This document shows, in pieces, positions 22,657 to 34,219 of a stretch of 64,000 nt of DNA (positions are counted from its first letter, which is position 1; every line of letters begins with the position of its first letter). The translations under genes and the position numbers were made by a program. Where the stretch lies: the NCBI GenBank assembly GCA_905221605.1, contig CAJNDS010000172.1:108501-172500 (forward strand). Reading direction: 5' to 3'. This DNA is from Symbiodinium natans. Its lineage: Eukaryota > Sar > Dinophyceae > Suessiales > Symbiodiniaceae. The notes under the pieces are model-generated. The model was not told where the DNA came from. It worked only from the letters and a program-made list of their open reading frames with translations, and made no database searches.

Positions 22657-22882
22657 TAGAATTCCAGAATTCCAGAATTCCAGAATTCCAGAATTCCAGA
22701 ATTCCAGAATTCCAGAATTCCAGATTTGTCAGGGGCCCCCAGTTCCAGAATTCCAGATTCTGGAATTCTGGAATTCTGGAACTGGGGGCCTCTGAAAAAT
22801 CTGGAATTCTGGAATTCTGGAATTAGGGATCTCAGAAAATCTGGAATTCTGGAATTCTGGAATTCTGGAACTGAGGGTTTCT
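22657..22882. repeat. AATTCCAG minisatellite arranged as a foldback
   Basis: About eight perfect AATTCCAG octamers (22661-22724) are followed by a palindromic segment. GGCCCCCAGTTCCAGAATTC (from about 22734) is mirrored by its complement ending near 22790. Three further blocks of the complementary octamer TCTGGAAT run to about 22882. The whole could form long hairpins. Confidence 0.9.
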
Positions 22883-22929
22883 GGGGAGAGGTTTTCATAG
22901 TGTACGATAGGAAAACATAGTAAAACGCG

Positions 22930-23125
22930 GGTTTTGAGGGGGGGGGGTAGCATATATATATGTTTCTGTATATACACACGTACGTACGTACGTACGTACG
23001 TACGTACGTACGTATGTATGTATGTATGTATGTATGTATGTATGTATGTACGTGCGTATGTATTGTATCGTATCGTATCGTATCGTATTGTATTGTATTG
23101 TCTTGTATTGTATTGTATTGCATGC
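22930..23125 (+). repeat. G run, CGTA/GTAT tetramers and GTATC/GTATT pentamers
   Basis: A G run at 22938-22948, AT repeats, CGTA tetramers (22979-23015), GTAT tetramers (to about 23060), then pentamers changing from GTATC to GTATT. Confidence 0.9.
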
Positions 23126-23639
23126 AAGAGTGTACGCACTAGCATCGTCATCTGACATCTAGCATCGTCATCGAGGTGTACAATTTTCCGCAGAACGCAT
23201 CCCTTTACAAACAAGTTGACCAAACGTAAACAAGCTACGTTTACCACACCAACAGCAACAACGATACAGCGAAGAACATGTCCCTCTCGACATAGAAGCA
23301 AGACCTTGTACAGTCTTTTCAACCAGGTTCTGGCTCAGGTATGTCAGTTGTCCTCCACGCACCCGGATTCAGGTGCGAGCTGCACTTCAGGACGCTGGGC
23401 CGCAAGCCGGACCCTGCCCTTCCTTTCCAGAATACCCAGGAATGTCGCGCCAGGTACTCGCAGAGGTTGGGGTATCGGACGAGGGCTATGTGACGCCGGC
23501 GCTTGCGGGAGGCCTGGTTTGGAGTTTGGAGGGCTCTGGGCTGAGGATTCCATGCAGCCCAGCAGCTCCGCCTGAGCCCAAACTGGCTAACAGCCTAAAC
23601 CCTTTGGACGTTTGTGCAAAAATCATGGCTGGTTCAGCT
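23126..23639. other. No supported gene
   Basis: Mixed DNA upstream of the duplicated segment. A run at 23350-23560 has exon-like composition on both strands but no recognisable protein. Confidence 0.35.
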
Positions 23640-23959
23640 TCGCGCCTTGTTTAGCGGTCTCCTTCCGTGCAAGGAGAGCACGAGGACCAACACCTCATAC
23701 CTCTGCGGCAGATCAGCAGCTTCGCTGCAGCTCGGCTTGGCAAATGGGGTCACTCTTCGGATTCCTGCTTTGCCGAGTTCTTTTCATTTTGCTTGGCATG
23801 CGTGTCTGTGCAAGCCTCACATGCCGGATGCGACCTCATTGTCCTTCAGACTTAACTCTCGGATCCCCACCTCGCTGCAACTATCTCTGTGCCTGGCTCA
23901 GCCTTGCTCTGTCCTCTTGAGTTTACCATGTGTCTATGTTTTTTGTTTTGTTCTCTTTC

Positions 23960-23966
23960 GCTCGCG

Positions 23967-23999
<33 letters not shown>

Positions 24000-24030
24000 T
24001 CTCTGTCTCTGTCTCTCTCTCTCTCTCTCT
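23960..24030 (+). repeat. TC dinucleotide microsatellite
   Basis: A CT/TC run within duplication copy 1. The other copy has a much longer GA-rich tract near the matching place. Confidence 0.9.
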
Positions 24031-24288
24031 TTACGGTTTGATGCGATAGTTTACTGCCATACTTCTGTGCGGATTAATTCCACTGCAGGGTCATGGCCTC
24101 CCAGGCCCACCTTCTCGCCCAGAATGTTATGTCATCGCTCCTCTCTTCTTCCACACATTGTTGCGCTCTTCCCCCGCGCTCCTGCAAGGTTACCCAGCCT
24201 GGGCCATGCGGCTTTTGTAGCTCCCGCCGTGCTTCCAGGTACTGTGAAGTCTAGGCATCCTCCAACGCCCTCTGAGGCTGGCGTCTCC

Positions 24289-25096
24289 ATGGAGCATATC
24301 GACAGCATGCGAGACCGCAGTGTCGCGCGCACGGTCGTCGTGCAGGCGGTGCATTTTTTGCAGCTTCAGGTCCTAAGTCGGATCAGGTCCGGGGAGTGGT
24401 GAGCATGTTTGGAAATGGAAGGTGTAGTCAGTGGTTGGTGTCCCTGACTCCAAGTAGCATGACGGTTTGGGTCTGCGAATTGTTCCGAAGGCAGCGCAAG
24501 AGCAAGAGGAGCACACTCCAGGCTACACGCCACGTCCTTCCCCTGCAATGTCCACTTCGCTACAGCAAGCTCAGAGGCGACACCTCCTCGTCTCAGGCCG
24601 GTTCAATTCACCGGAAAAGCTAGAGTACATGCGCGCAGTCAAGAGACTGTTGGATGCTGAGAGGGTTCCCGTCTACATGGTCCAGACGCGTGGACCCGGA
24701 GACACCTTCGGGGACAAGACCATGTTTGGATTGCACCACGCGCTGGGAATGATCGCGTTCTGCTCGGAAGACTATGGGGCCAAGACGGGCATCCAATATG
24801 AGACGTTCGTGGAGCTGCGGTATGCCCATGAGACTGAACTACCCATAATTCCCGTTCAGTTGTGCGACGCATTCCCACCAATGCCTCCAGATGATGAAGG
24901 TCGACGTCAAAATGACGTGGTGCTGCGCAGATCTATTCACCGTATTGTTGACATTGGCATGCAGGACACAGAGAAAGTTGCCCGTGACATTGTGAAGGCA
25001 TGGAATGGGCTGCAAGGGCAACTGACGAGATCATCACAAACAAGACCGAGACCCAAATTTTGGCCTTTTGTTTTGAGATGCTTGTGTTGTTCCTAG
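24289..25096 (+). CDS. TIR-fold protein, paralogue 1 (two exons)
   Basis: TIR domains signal by self-assembly, and many hydrolyse NAD+. Exon 1 (24289-24345, ATG to GTCGTCGTGCAG) joins in phase to exon 2 (24491-25096) across a GC-AG intron, giving about 220 residues. Exon 2 has a linker, then the TIR order: strand RHLLVSGRF, helix SPEKLEYMRAVKRLLDAE, strand VPVYMVQ with a Gly-rich loop TRGPGDTFG, strand LGMIAFCSEDYG, helix YETFVELRYAHE, strand LPIIPVQLCD. The Glu of FVELRYA sits where NAD-cleaving TIRs have their catalytic Glu. The end, FVLRCLCCS, has a Cys cluster that could be lipidated. The 49.3-50.2 kb paralogue supports the exon structure. NADase activity is inferred. It could instead belong to a related nucleoside-binding fold. 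Confidence 0.65.
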
Positions 25097-25099
25097 GAT

Positions 25100-27774
25100 G
25101 CTGAATTGCAAATTGCTTTGGGGGGGGGGGTCGCTCATGAAATGAGGACACCGCCCAGGGGAAGCCAAGCCTGTAGACACATCACGGGAAAGAAGGAGCT
25201 CGAGGATGCCTGTTGTACTGCATAAGTGATACTCTATTATCGCGTGCAGAGGCATAGTCAGAGTACAGCAGAGAAGAGAAGAGGTTGTCGAGTACAGCAC
25301 AGTGTACTCGGTTTTAGAGGCCCAGATGCAAGTCTCATGCAGGATCCGCTTGGCCCATCTTTGGGCCCCTTTCACGATCTGTGAGCCCTTTGAACCACTT
25401 CAAATCACCCAAAGCCCTTCAAGAAGCTTGTGCGCCTGCTGGGCTCGGAGCAGCCGCGCAGCCCATTCTTTCGCACGAGACATCCACAGACCAAGTCATA
25501 GAAGTTTCGGCCCTGTGGGGACTGGATGAGGGCTTTATGCTGCAGAAGGCGATTTTGGAGCTTCTGTCCTTTAAAGGGCTTCCGATACGTACATGTAGCG
25601 ACCAAGTGACACACCGGAGGGCATAACATGTGCTATGGCGCTGTGCGTAGTACACTTATACGTAGCACGTATAGTTTCACCATAGGATTGCACACTCCAG
25701 CCTCGAGAAAGCATTGGGCCTGGAGCGGCCTGGCGACTTCGATGCTGCTTGGCTTATGAAGGGTCTTGGTCGGAAAGTATTCATGGCCTGTATGTGGTAC
25801 GGGCTCCCAAACTCGAAATTCCAGTGACCTTTTTCTGGCCATGCTTTACTGTACATCCCATTCAGAGCTCCCTGACGCCTTGTGTCCTCCTTGCCCGATG
25901 AAATGGGACGACGGGACGATGTAGCGTTGCCTAAGCTTCCTGGTTCCGGTATTGGAGGCCAGTTGACCTAAGGCGAGCGCGTGGGCGCCAGACCCTGAAC
26001 CCAAACTTCCGCAAGCCTGAAGCCCTCTGGACTCCGGCTTCAGGCTTCGCCGCCACCTGCGCTGGCTTCAACAAACCCTGTGTGGGGGGCTTCAGGACAG
26101 TCTTGAACCCCCTAAAGCCTAAGGCTCTCAGGTTGAAGATTGCAGCCGGAGCCTGGCTCAGGGCTTGTAGGCTCTTTTTAAGCGCCCCCTGGCCGCCTCC
26201 TTCCAAGGGAGCAAGGGCCCTCGGCGCATAGAGATACCCCAAGACCCAGGTTGGTTGGGGTTTTGTGTGAACCCTCAACGCTCTACCCCAGAGTCCCCTA
26301 TACTTTGCATAGTTTGAGGTCCCTAAACCCTAAACCCTCTAAACCCTATCAACCCTATCAACCCTAAACCCTAAACATGCGGAGGGGGCACTTTGGGTCC
26401 CTGGGGCACATCCTGGGCCAGCCGACTCCGAGAGCCCAGGGGAGTTGACCCAAACCACTGCTTCGGGCTTTGGGTTTGTAGGGTTTAAGGGGATTATGGG
26501 GATTATAGGTTTTTTTTGTTCTAAGAGCACATTTTCTTTACATATTTCAAAGTAGGTTTTGAGGGTTTAGAGGGTTTAAAGGGTCTAGAGGCAAAACATC
26601 CCTGATTTTTGCTACAGACTTCAAAGACCCACACGTTAAAAGCCCCCGAACAAAACTTCAAGCCCTAAAGGGCCCTAGTTCCCACAACGCTCCTGGAATC
26701 CCATAAGCCCCTCCCCCCCCTTGCTATGAGTCCCTGTAAACCCTCCATATAAATGTCCCTATGAGCATCTCCCCTTAAAAAAGCCCAACAGAAGGCCTGG
26801 AGTGCTCCAACTTCGAAGTCCTCAGGGCCTCGGCCCAAAGCCTCGGCAGCGTCGGGGTTCGCGGTTGTTGGGGGCTGGGGCGTCGGGAAGTTAAGGGGGT
26901 TCAGGGGGGGGACGTTTTGGAGGGGGCTTCTGGGTTTGGAGTGCAAGGTTGGAGTGTTTGGGTTATCAGAAGGCTTCAGAAACGGCCTTGCAGAGATCCA
27001 ACTTAGGGTTGCAGGAAGAATGGAGGCGCTATCCTGAAGCCCGGGTTCCAGTTCTAGGGGTAGCGCCTGACAAATTTCACAGCTTATGAATAAGTATACT
27101 CCTAAACCTGATCATGGGACGTACCGCTTTAAGGCCAAACCCTCAGACAGCCCTAAAGGCCCCTTCGAAAAGCAGAGCGTAAAGCGCATGGAAGCCCCAA
27201 AGACCGTGAGCTCGAAAATCAGAGCCGAGACGCCTTAACACGCGATGCTGTTTCGGGCATAAGCATGTTTTGTAGGGCCTCGAACAGTTTCAGGAAGCTC
27301 GTGTAGAGTAGGGTCGCACATGGAGTGTTGCAGGGGTTAATTCGGGAATGTTGTAAACATCCGTGGCAAGCTAGTGGCCAAGTCCTGGACTTCAATGCCT
27401 GAAGTCGCCCAACCCTTTTGACTCACTCTCTTGATCCTTCGCGTTTTCCTACATCTTTTTGGCCCTTTCGGATTTTGCAGCGCAGACAGGTTGCGGAGAG
27501 AGCAGTGCTTCCAACCATCGTGCAGTCAGAGGCCGAAAGCTGCCTGAACGCGTGACCAAGGCTGACGGCTTCATCTACAGATGAGCTCGCAGCCATCTGG
27601 GAGTGTGCATGCCTCAGCGAACTGCGCGTTTTGTTACAGAAGTGCCAGTACTCACGAGACCCACCAGCACAAAGCACCATCTCCAATCACGGCCCAGCAT
27701 GAAGGCAGAAGACAGCTCATCTCGGGCGCAGGCGGAAACAACTAGCTGAAATTGATTTTGCCCCGATTTGGCAT
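25100..27774. other. No supported gene; degenerate telomere-type repeats
   Basis: The left part is duplicated flank. CCCTAAA-like runs occur at 26318-26375 and TTTAGGG-like runs at 26475-26590, with looser derivatives to 27000. ORFs on the minus strand between 25633 and 26946 are low-complexity shadows of these. Confidence 0.5.
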
Positions 27775-27777
27775 TTT

Positions 27778-27933
27778 CCAGCTGCCGCTGCACTGGGCCC
27801 CGCCCTGGTGCCATGGTAAGGTAGCTGTCCTTCGGGAAGCCCGCAATGCATCTTCCAGCTGCCGCAGAATGCCCCGCAATGCATTTTCCAGCTGCCGCAG
27901 AATGCACAGGGCCCCGCCCTGGTGCCATACGGC
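27778..27933 (+). repeat. Nested minisatellite
   Basis: The module TTTTCCAGCTGCCGC(A/T)G recurs at about 27775, 27850 and 27883. It is bracketed by two copies of GGGCCCCGCCCTGGTGCCAT (27797 and 27910). Confidence 0.8.
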
Positions 27934-27939
27934 TGGAAA

Positions 27940-30276
27940 CCTTTACCCGAGGATGCACACTCGAGCCGCGACAGGATGTTTACTCGTCCCTGGGCCGCTT
28001 GCCAATGAGGACCAGTGACGGGTAGCTACCCCTCAGCCAGAAGGTGTAGGTCGTTGAACACATCAGTTTGCCTCGTGTCGTCAGACGCCAGCAACGCTTT
28101 CTTGCGACTTGCCGGCTGCCAAGCAAAGGCGAACGAGCTTGACGATAAGCTACAGCAGGCAGGGCTTCCAGTTTTGATTCAATTAAAGGCTTGTGGATTC
28201 GGTTTTGGGGTTTTAGGCTACAGCTTCTGGTTTAGATTTGAAGATACCCCTGAGCCCAGCACATGAGCTTACATCTTTCAACTACCAACGCTTCCACCAT
28301 TAATTTGTCTGAAACGGCCAGATCGACAAGTGATTGCAAAGACTGGCCCAGGGCTATGATCTGCTGGATGCCCTACTCGGGGCCATGAAGGCCAGAGCAA
28401 AGAACCTACTAAAGTGCAGCATGTTCCCAAGGTAGCAAAGGCTGGCGCGCTGCTGTTGTCTTGGTGTTCAGTAGTATACTTTGGCACCGGAGACTCTGGT
28501 ATCAAAGGTTCATGCAGAGAAGGATACCGAAGCTCATCACCAGACAACATGCACTTGAGAGTGTTCAATCAACGGTCTGAATATGAGAGCAACCCTGATG
28601 TGTTTTGCGAGGGTAGGCACGGCGTTCCCCTCTCGACCTTCCCAGCTAACTGCCTTGGATCAGGAGAAGAGTTCACAAGGGCACGCCAAGCAGGTGGACC
28701 GTTGTGGTTTCGGCATTGCTTGCTGCGATGTTGAAGGTTTATACCACAGACAGAAAAGGATAGGCGTGCAAGGACGAGCGCCGGTTTCCGCTTGCATGGT
28801 TCGTGCATGCTGCAACTCGCAACAGGGCACGATGCCATACGATGCGAATCTTCGACAAAGGCATAATGGTCCTTCAAGGTCCTTCGTTCTTCCCCGAAGT
28901 CTTATGTCAGCTGCCAAAGGATATTGTCAGCCACACCTGAGGGCCTCGGGAAGGGCCATAGTTTGGGGGCCTGAGTGATTCGACTGGGGTTTTGGGGGGA
29001 CTTTATCGGAACAACTCACTCTTCAGGCTGCCATATGCTCCTTTGTTGGGCAGGGCTTGTTCCTGTTGGCATCCGGTCCGAGCAATCTGCAACCGTTGCA
29101 GCCGAGCCCTGGAGCCCAAACTTCAAACCCTTAAACCCATCTCCATCTCTGATAGTAACTGAGAGTATGTGCGGTTAGGCCGATGTCTATCACCGCAGGC
29201 CCTAGCGACAAAACCCAAGTCCGACTTCTGGCAGGCTCAGAAGGCCTTTGCGACCCTCCTGCCCAGGATGTTGGGGTGAGGGAACCGCAATTCTCACATT
29301 TTTTTGCGGTGGTGCGTGCTGTAGAAACTCAGGCGTCATTGCGTAATACTGCATTAAGATGGTGCAGGTGAGTCTAATGTATCAAGAAGTGCTCTATGCT
29401 GTGGGCTTTAAGACCTTCGGATTGAGATGTTGAGCTCCTGACTAGAGTTTCAGTGATCCCTACACCCCTGAAAATTGTAAACGCTTGCGCGCGGCGCCTC
29501 GGCAGCCTGGCCGGCGCACGTCCCAAGGCCCAGGAAATTCCAAAATTTCCAAAAGACTCAATGGGGTCCCAAAATGCTTGAGGCTTTGTAGGTCCCAAGA
29601 AGGATTGGACGAGGGGGGTATTACGGGTTTCCAGAGCCGAGTGGGTCCGAGGGGGGGTGTGGGGGCGGTTCCCAGGATCCAAAAAAGGGTGTCAAAAAAG
29701 CTGTTTCTTGCAGGTGCCCCCCACGGCGAGCTCCAAGTGATCTGGTGGGGGTCCCAGGGCGGGGTGGGGGGGCGCATCACGAATGCGGTTGGGTGTCGGG
29801 GCAGGAGGCTTGTTCTGGACGAGGCCGAGGCGAACTACGCTACTCCATAATTAACGAACATCCAAATGGCCAATGTTGCTGACGTGTTTGGGCTAGTTGC
29901 CTCGCGGATTTGTGCTCGTTCGTAGGTGATTCGTATCTTCTTCGAAGCGGGCCTCAATTTTGCTGAGCAACTGAAATCCCCAATCTCCGAATCTGGATTT
30001 CATTCTTTGGGTGTAGGCTAGCAGATTGTTACTCGAAAGTTCACAAACCCTAGTACTCTTCACCCTCAACCTTCAGCCTCAACGCTCAATCTCGTAAAAG
30101 TGGTCAGATTTGGCAGGGCTGTGGACCAGCCGCAGCCACAGCCTTCTCCTCCTGCTGCCGATGCAAGCTCCTCTGCCGTGCAGACGCAGGCTTGTGATCT
30201 CAAGGCGTTTGGCTTTGAAGCTTTGGGTGGTGGTTCAGGGTTCAGCACGTACGGTTTGGGGAGCCTAGGTTGGCAC
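27940..30276. other. Mostly non-coding; one weak helical exon
   Basis: A short segment at about 28112-28147 reads AKANELDDKLQQ before a GC dinucleotide and resembles the helical exons listed further right. The rest has no supported gene. 29480-29790 is a G-rich stretch with long non-coding ORFs on both strands. Confidence 0.35.
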
Positions 30277-30399
30277 AATTGACATGGATGTCTTCATGAG
30301 CGCCGCATCCGGCCCATCCTTGTGGCTTCTGAGATCTCCGCGCGCCGTGCTTTGGCTCCGGGTTTGCCTGGTGGCTGTGTTTGCCACGTGTCTGATGCG

Positions 30400-30471
30400 T
30401 TCCATCACGAGCGGCAGGACTTGTCCTGCTCAGACGACCTTCAACAACTTCGCAAGGACATGGAGGCCTAG
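30400..30471 (+). CDS. Candidate helical exon(s)
   Basis: One frame reads HHERQDLSC then DDLQQLRKDMEA before a stop at 30469-30471. The internal TGCTCAG could be an acceptor for the second half. The pattern is amphipathic-helical, like the other short exons in 28-37.5 kb. Low confidence. Confidence 0.3.
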   Translation, partial: FHHERQDLSCSDDLQQLRKDMEA

Positions 30472-30576
30472 CTGGGTGCCTCAACAATCTTCCATAAAGC
30501 CTGTAGATGACAGGCCATTCGCACTGTTTCGTTCCAAGGATTAGGGCATGTGATCCTGGTTGGCATTCGCGGCTAG

Positions 30577-30621
30577 GTTCAACAGGAGAGAGAGTTCGAG
30601 AAGATGAGCCAGCTCCTCCAG
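30577..30621 (+). CDS. 45-nt helical micro-exon
   Basis: Preceded by GGCTAG and followed by GCAGCA (GC-type donor). It encodes VQQEREFEKMSQLLQ in phase 0. It closely resembles 31304-31348 and 35770-35817. Confidence 0.4.
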
Positions 30622-31303
30622 GCAGCACGGGGGCAAGGGCTGATGTGGCAGAAGATCCCGTGTCGAGCTAGAATGCAACTTTCCATACTTTTGTTCGTTG
30701 GCTTGAGTCACTGGTTGCAGAGCGCAGCCTACTCTTGCACGTCAGCTGTTTGGGTCCGAGAGGGATGAGAGGGCTTGAAAGTCCTGTGCTCTTTGAGACT
30801 CCCTACTCACTTTGCGGTTCGCGAGCATCACGGCGGCTTCGAGCATTGCAATACCTCTACAGATCATTTTCGTGCTGTCCATCGTCAAGGCGGTATGCAG
30901 TCTTGATGAGATTCTCGAGCGCGCTCATCCGTACAGAGCAGCCAGTAGCCATGTCTGCTTTGTATCGCTCGCGCTCTGTGCTCATGCGCGGCTTTTTCTT
31001 CGTTGCCCTACAAAGCGCCTGCTACACTATGTGTTGAACCATTCGCTGCATTCGACCCCTATGCGTACACTGTTTCATTGTGTTCGAGGGTGCGACAGGA
31101 CACTCACAACTCAAGCAACTCCGTGCCAACGTGCAGGCAACGGTGTGAGTGCCCGAGAGCGTAACCATGGTGGTGGCTCAGCTGTGGTGTCAGACCCAGC
31201 GCGTTCTGTTGATATCTTTCGCTAGAATTCCGCTAGAATCGACAGATTCTGTTGCAGACCTGACTGGGCCTCTGAATCTAGCCTTGGCCCAGCTCCTGGC
31301 AAG

Positions 31304-31348
31304 GCGCAGCAGGAGAGGCAGTTCAATAAGATGAAGGAATTCTTCCAG
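31304..31348 (+). CDS. 45-nt helical micro-exon
   Basis: Preceded by GGCAAG and followed by GCAGTG. It encodes AQQERQFNKMKEFFQ. Same length and phase as 30577-30621, with 8 of 15 residues identical. Confidence 0.4.
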
Positions 31349-31817
31349 GCAGTGACGAGTTGAACAATGTTGAACATGCAACACCTTGATCATAGTGATG
31401 TTATAGTAGTGTCTACCTTACCCCTCACCGGCAGTTACAACACACTCGCAGTGATGAGCGGCATAGGACTGCAGAAAGGGGCGCGCCGAGGTTCTAGCAC
31501 TTTGTGCTGCCGCAAGTCGATCGCATGCGATTGCATTCCAGTGGTTTTGGGCTAGACCATCGTAGATGATACTGGTAGTAGACCGCAGCGCGCTTTAGGT
31601 TCCCAGGTCCGTCTAGACCTGAAGACCCGAGTTCCACCTCTCCAACCCGAGTCTGGGCAGTTTCTCAATGTCAGGCGTGCCTTTCAAGGGTCCTCATGTT
31701 AAGCATTCCGTATTGTTTTGGGGAGCCCTGAAAAGAACCGTCGCGCACTATACTCTGTGAGCCGCGCCGGTAAAAAAAATCCCCATGTCACGCACGATGT
31801 TGCAAGAAGCCTGCCAG

Positions 31818-31871
31818 GCGCACCAGGATGATATTGCAAAGCTCAAGGATGATGTCTCGAAATCCTTGCAG
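31818..31871 (+). CDS. 54-nt helical micro-exon
   Basis: Preceded by CTGCCAG and followed by GCTCGT. It encodes AHQDDIAKLKDDVSKSLQ, with the same start and end pattern as its relatives. Confidence 0.35.
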
Positions 31872-32252
31872 GCTCGTCTGCTGCTGAATGTCATGCCAGC
31901 GGTGCCTTATAGTGCTTGGGCATGAGTCATCAGACGAAGCCAGCATCGACTCTTGGAACATATGGTGTCGTGGCCTTCTACACAGCACGAATCATGTTTA
32001 AATTTCCGGCGAAGTCCTCTTCAAAGCCGATCGCGTGATATCGCGTGCTATACATTCTTGTGAGCCCTACGCAGTCCTTTACATGCCAGCGAAACGCTGC
32101 TGCAATTGCATGCAGGCTCCAAAGGAGGTGCTCTCGCAGTGCGAAGAGTTGGTTCCGTCACGGCAGGCAGCGGTCCCGCACTGTGCCAAACCCTGAATGA
32201 TACTTTGACATGCAAGCTTCGAATGAGCTGTTGACTGGCCGCTCAAGCTCTG

Positions 32253-34219
32253 ATGAATTTGTTTGTGGACTTGGTTCGGTTCGGACACAAGGCCCTCTCC
32301 TTGAGCCTCTTCGGCCTCGAACCTCCTTTCTACTGCGCCAGGCACCCTCCTGTCCTATTCTTGTGGTCTTTTGCGGGCTTCGTTATTGCAGTTTCTTGCG
32401 TGCAAGCCCGGCCAGAGAAGGGTGTTTCGTTGGCTCAGGTGGGTCCCTTGGAAATATGGGTGCGATGGCCCCTTGCCGAGGCCACTACCTTCCTTCAGTG
32501 CCTCCAGGACTTCCTTCGATTCGGATCCTGTAGGAAACTTCTTAATTTTGTGCTGTCATGGGACAAAAGGAAAGTCCCCCATCAGGTTCATTCTGTCGCC
32601 AGTCGGCTGGCAGTCCTCAGCTGCTCGTTGCTCCGGTCCTTGCCATACAGGGCCCCTTGCTGGGTGTTCGGGCCCGTGCAAGTATCACACGCGCCATAGC
32701 TGCATCCTTTCCAGAGCGCTCTCGCGCGTGGCTCTTCCACGTCTCTACGAGCAATTTCTTCTCTCTGGCCGTGACAGGACCCAGTCGGCAAGCAGATTGC
32801 TCCCACTTTTGCTCTTGCTCCTGTAGAGCTCAGCCAGCGCTCTACCATTCGTACGCTGCCTTCCGTGCGGCAGTCGGCCCTTCCATTCCTTCCCTTCTGA
32901 ATCAGAGGCTCGGACTTTGCAGCAGCCCGCGTGCAGTGAACTTTGGGTGCGAGGTGATGTCTTTTGTGTCCCTGGAGGACATAGCCCATTTCTCGGAAGA
33001 CCCGCCGTCTTGGTCTTCGAGCATCCAACTGTTGGAAGCGAGGGTGTCATCGGGTGCCTTACTCTTGTACTGCTGAAAGAAACCATGGCCTGTTGCTGGC
33101 CCTTCCTGTGGGCGCTTGTTGGAGGAGGACTTTCAGGCGGATCCATGGCCCCGCTCTGATTGGGCCCTCAGAAGAGGTAGATGGGAGGCGATTGGATCTG
33201 TTGCCAGATTCTGTGGTGCAGGCTCTGGCCGTGGACCTGTCCATGGGAGTTGTGGACCAGCTCGCCCCACTGGATCAAGCCGAATCCGTGGAGCTGCATG
33301 TGCCTTTCCATTCAGCTCGGCCTTACACCCCCGACGAGGCGCAGCCCCCGCCGACGCGAAAGCGACAGAAATCCGCTGTAAAGACCCCTCCGCCGCCAAA
33401 AACCGAAGAGGGAAACCGCTGCTTCTCTGGCCCTGCAACTTCAGAAGAGATTCTGCTACCATCCGATCTGTTCGATGCTAGGATACAAGGAATGCAAGGC
33501 AGCTCACTAGTTGACCTTCCTGCCGCTCATGCGGTAAATTCTGACGGGCCAGGATGGTCAGGTCAGGAGCTGCATAGTATGGTTGATTCTCCAAAACGGT
33601 CTATGCTGTCGCCAGCCTAAAACCTGCGATGCGAAGACAGCTTTCCACTGTTTGGGATTTGGTGTTTGCTTGGTTGGCTGACGTGCATCACAAGGCGATG
33701 CCCCGAGACCCCACGCCTTCGAGACTGGGCAGGCGCAACCGAGGAGGATTCAACCCTCCTGGTGTGAGGCCAGGGGCTGGATTTCTTTTGCTTCAAATCC
33801 GTGCTCCAAAGACTCGTGGCGGTGCAGCACATCATCAAGCAGCAAAGGTGGACGGTGGTGACATTGTGGATTTGATTGAGGTCATGCTTGGCGATCTCCC
33901 GTTGTATGCTCCTCTATGGCCTCTGTTTGGGCTTACTCTGCGACGTCGTCTATGTGACACTTTGGTCAAGTTGCACCTTTGCGGTTCCATCAGGCCTGTG
34001 TTTGACGTGAGCTCTTTTCGGCCAGGAGGCGCGGTGCTTCTCTTGCATGAATGTGAGAATCCAGATCGAAGACGTGAAAAATGGTTCTCTTCCCGAGCTG
34101 TGGATATTTACCTTCAAGAAGTTGTGGCTACTGCCCACATTCCAGACTTGACCCCTGATGTTCGGCGCCACTTGGATGTGCTTTCTTCTTCAATTCCACA
34201 CATTCTTCAACTTTTTTGA
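32253..34219 (+). mobile_element. Tyrosine-recombinase (YR) element remnant
   Basis: The frame open at 33629-34219 carries a tyrosine-recombinase-like C-terminal domain. LLLQIRAPKTRGGAAHHQ (from 33783) matches the first Arg region of such dinoflagellate YR proteins. SFRPGGAVLLLHE (about 34014-34050) matches the R-x-G-G box. REKWFSSRAVDIYLQEVVA (from 34072) matches the final region with the nucleophilic Tyr, here in DIYLQE. An upstream frame (33166-33620) encodes a Pro/Lys-rich linker and joins through a one-base shift near 33620. Further upstream frames to 32253 are possible N-terminal parts but weak. These enzymes recombine DNA through a 3'-phosphotyrosine. The frameshift suggests an inactive copy. 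DIRS or Crypton origin cannot be told, as no RT or RNase H is seen. Confidence 0.55.

Larger units (their letters stand above)
23660..25500 (+). repeat. Segmental duplication, copy 1
   Basis: Non-coding as well as coding sequence matches 48540-50770. Examples are the shared CTCTGCGGCAGATCAG block (23700 and 48589), the shared TCGGCTTGGCAAATGGGGTC (23732 and 48618), and the region after the gene (AAATGAGGACACC near 25140 and 50355). The match extends beyond the transcript on both sides, so the copies arose by DNA duplication and not by reverse transcription. Confidence 0.8.

Noticed and set aside
24467-24490. ATG-like start of the TIR ORF at 24467
   Set aside because: The paralogue shows that this stretch lies in the first intron and that the coding exon begins at 24491.
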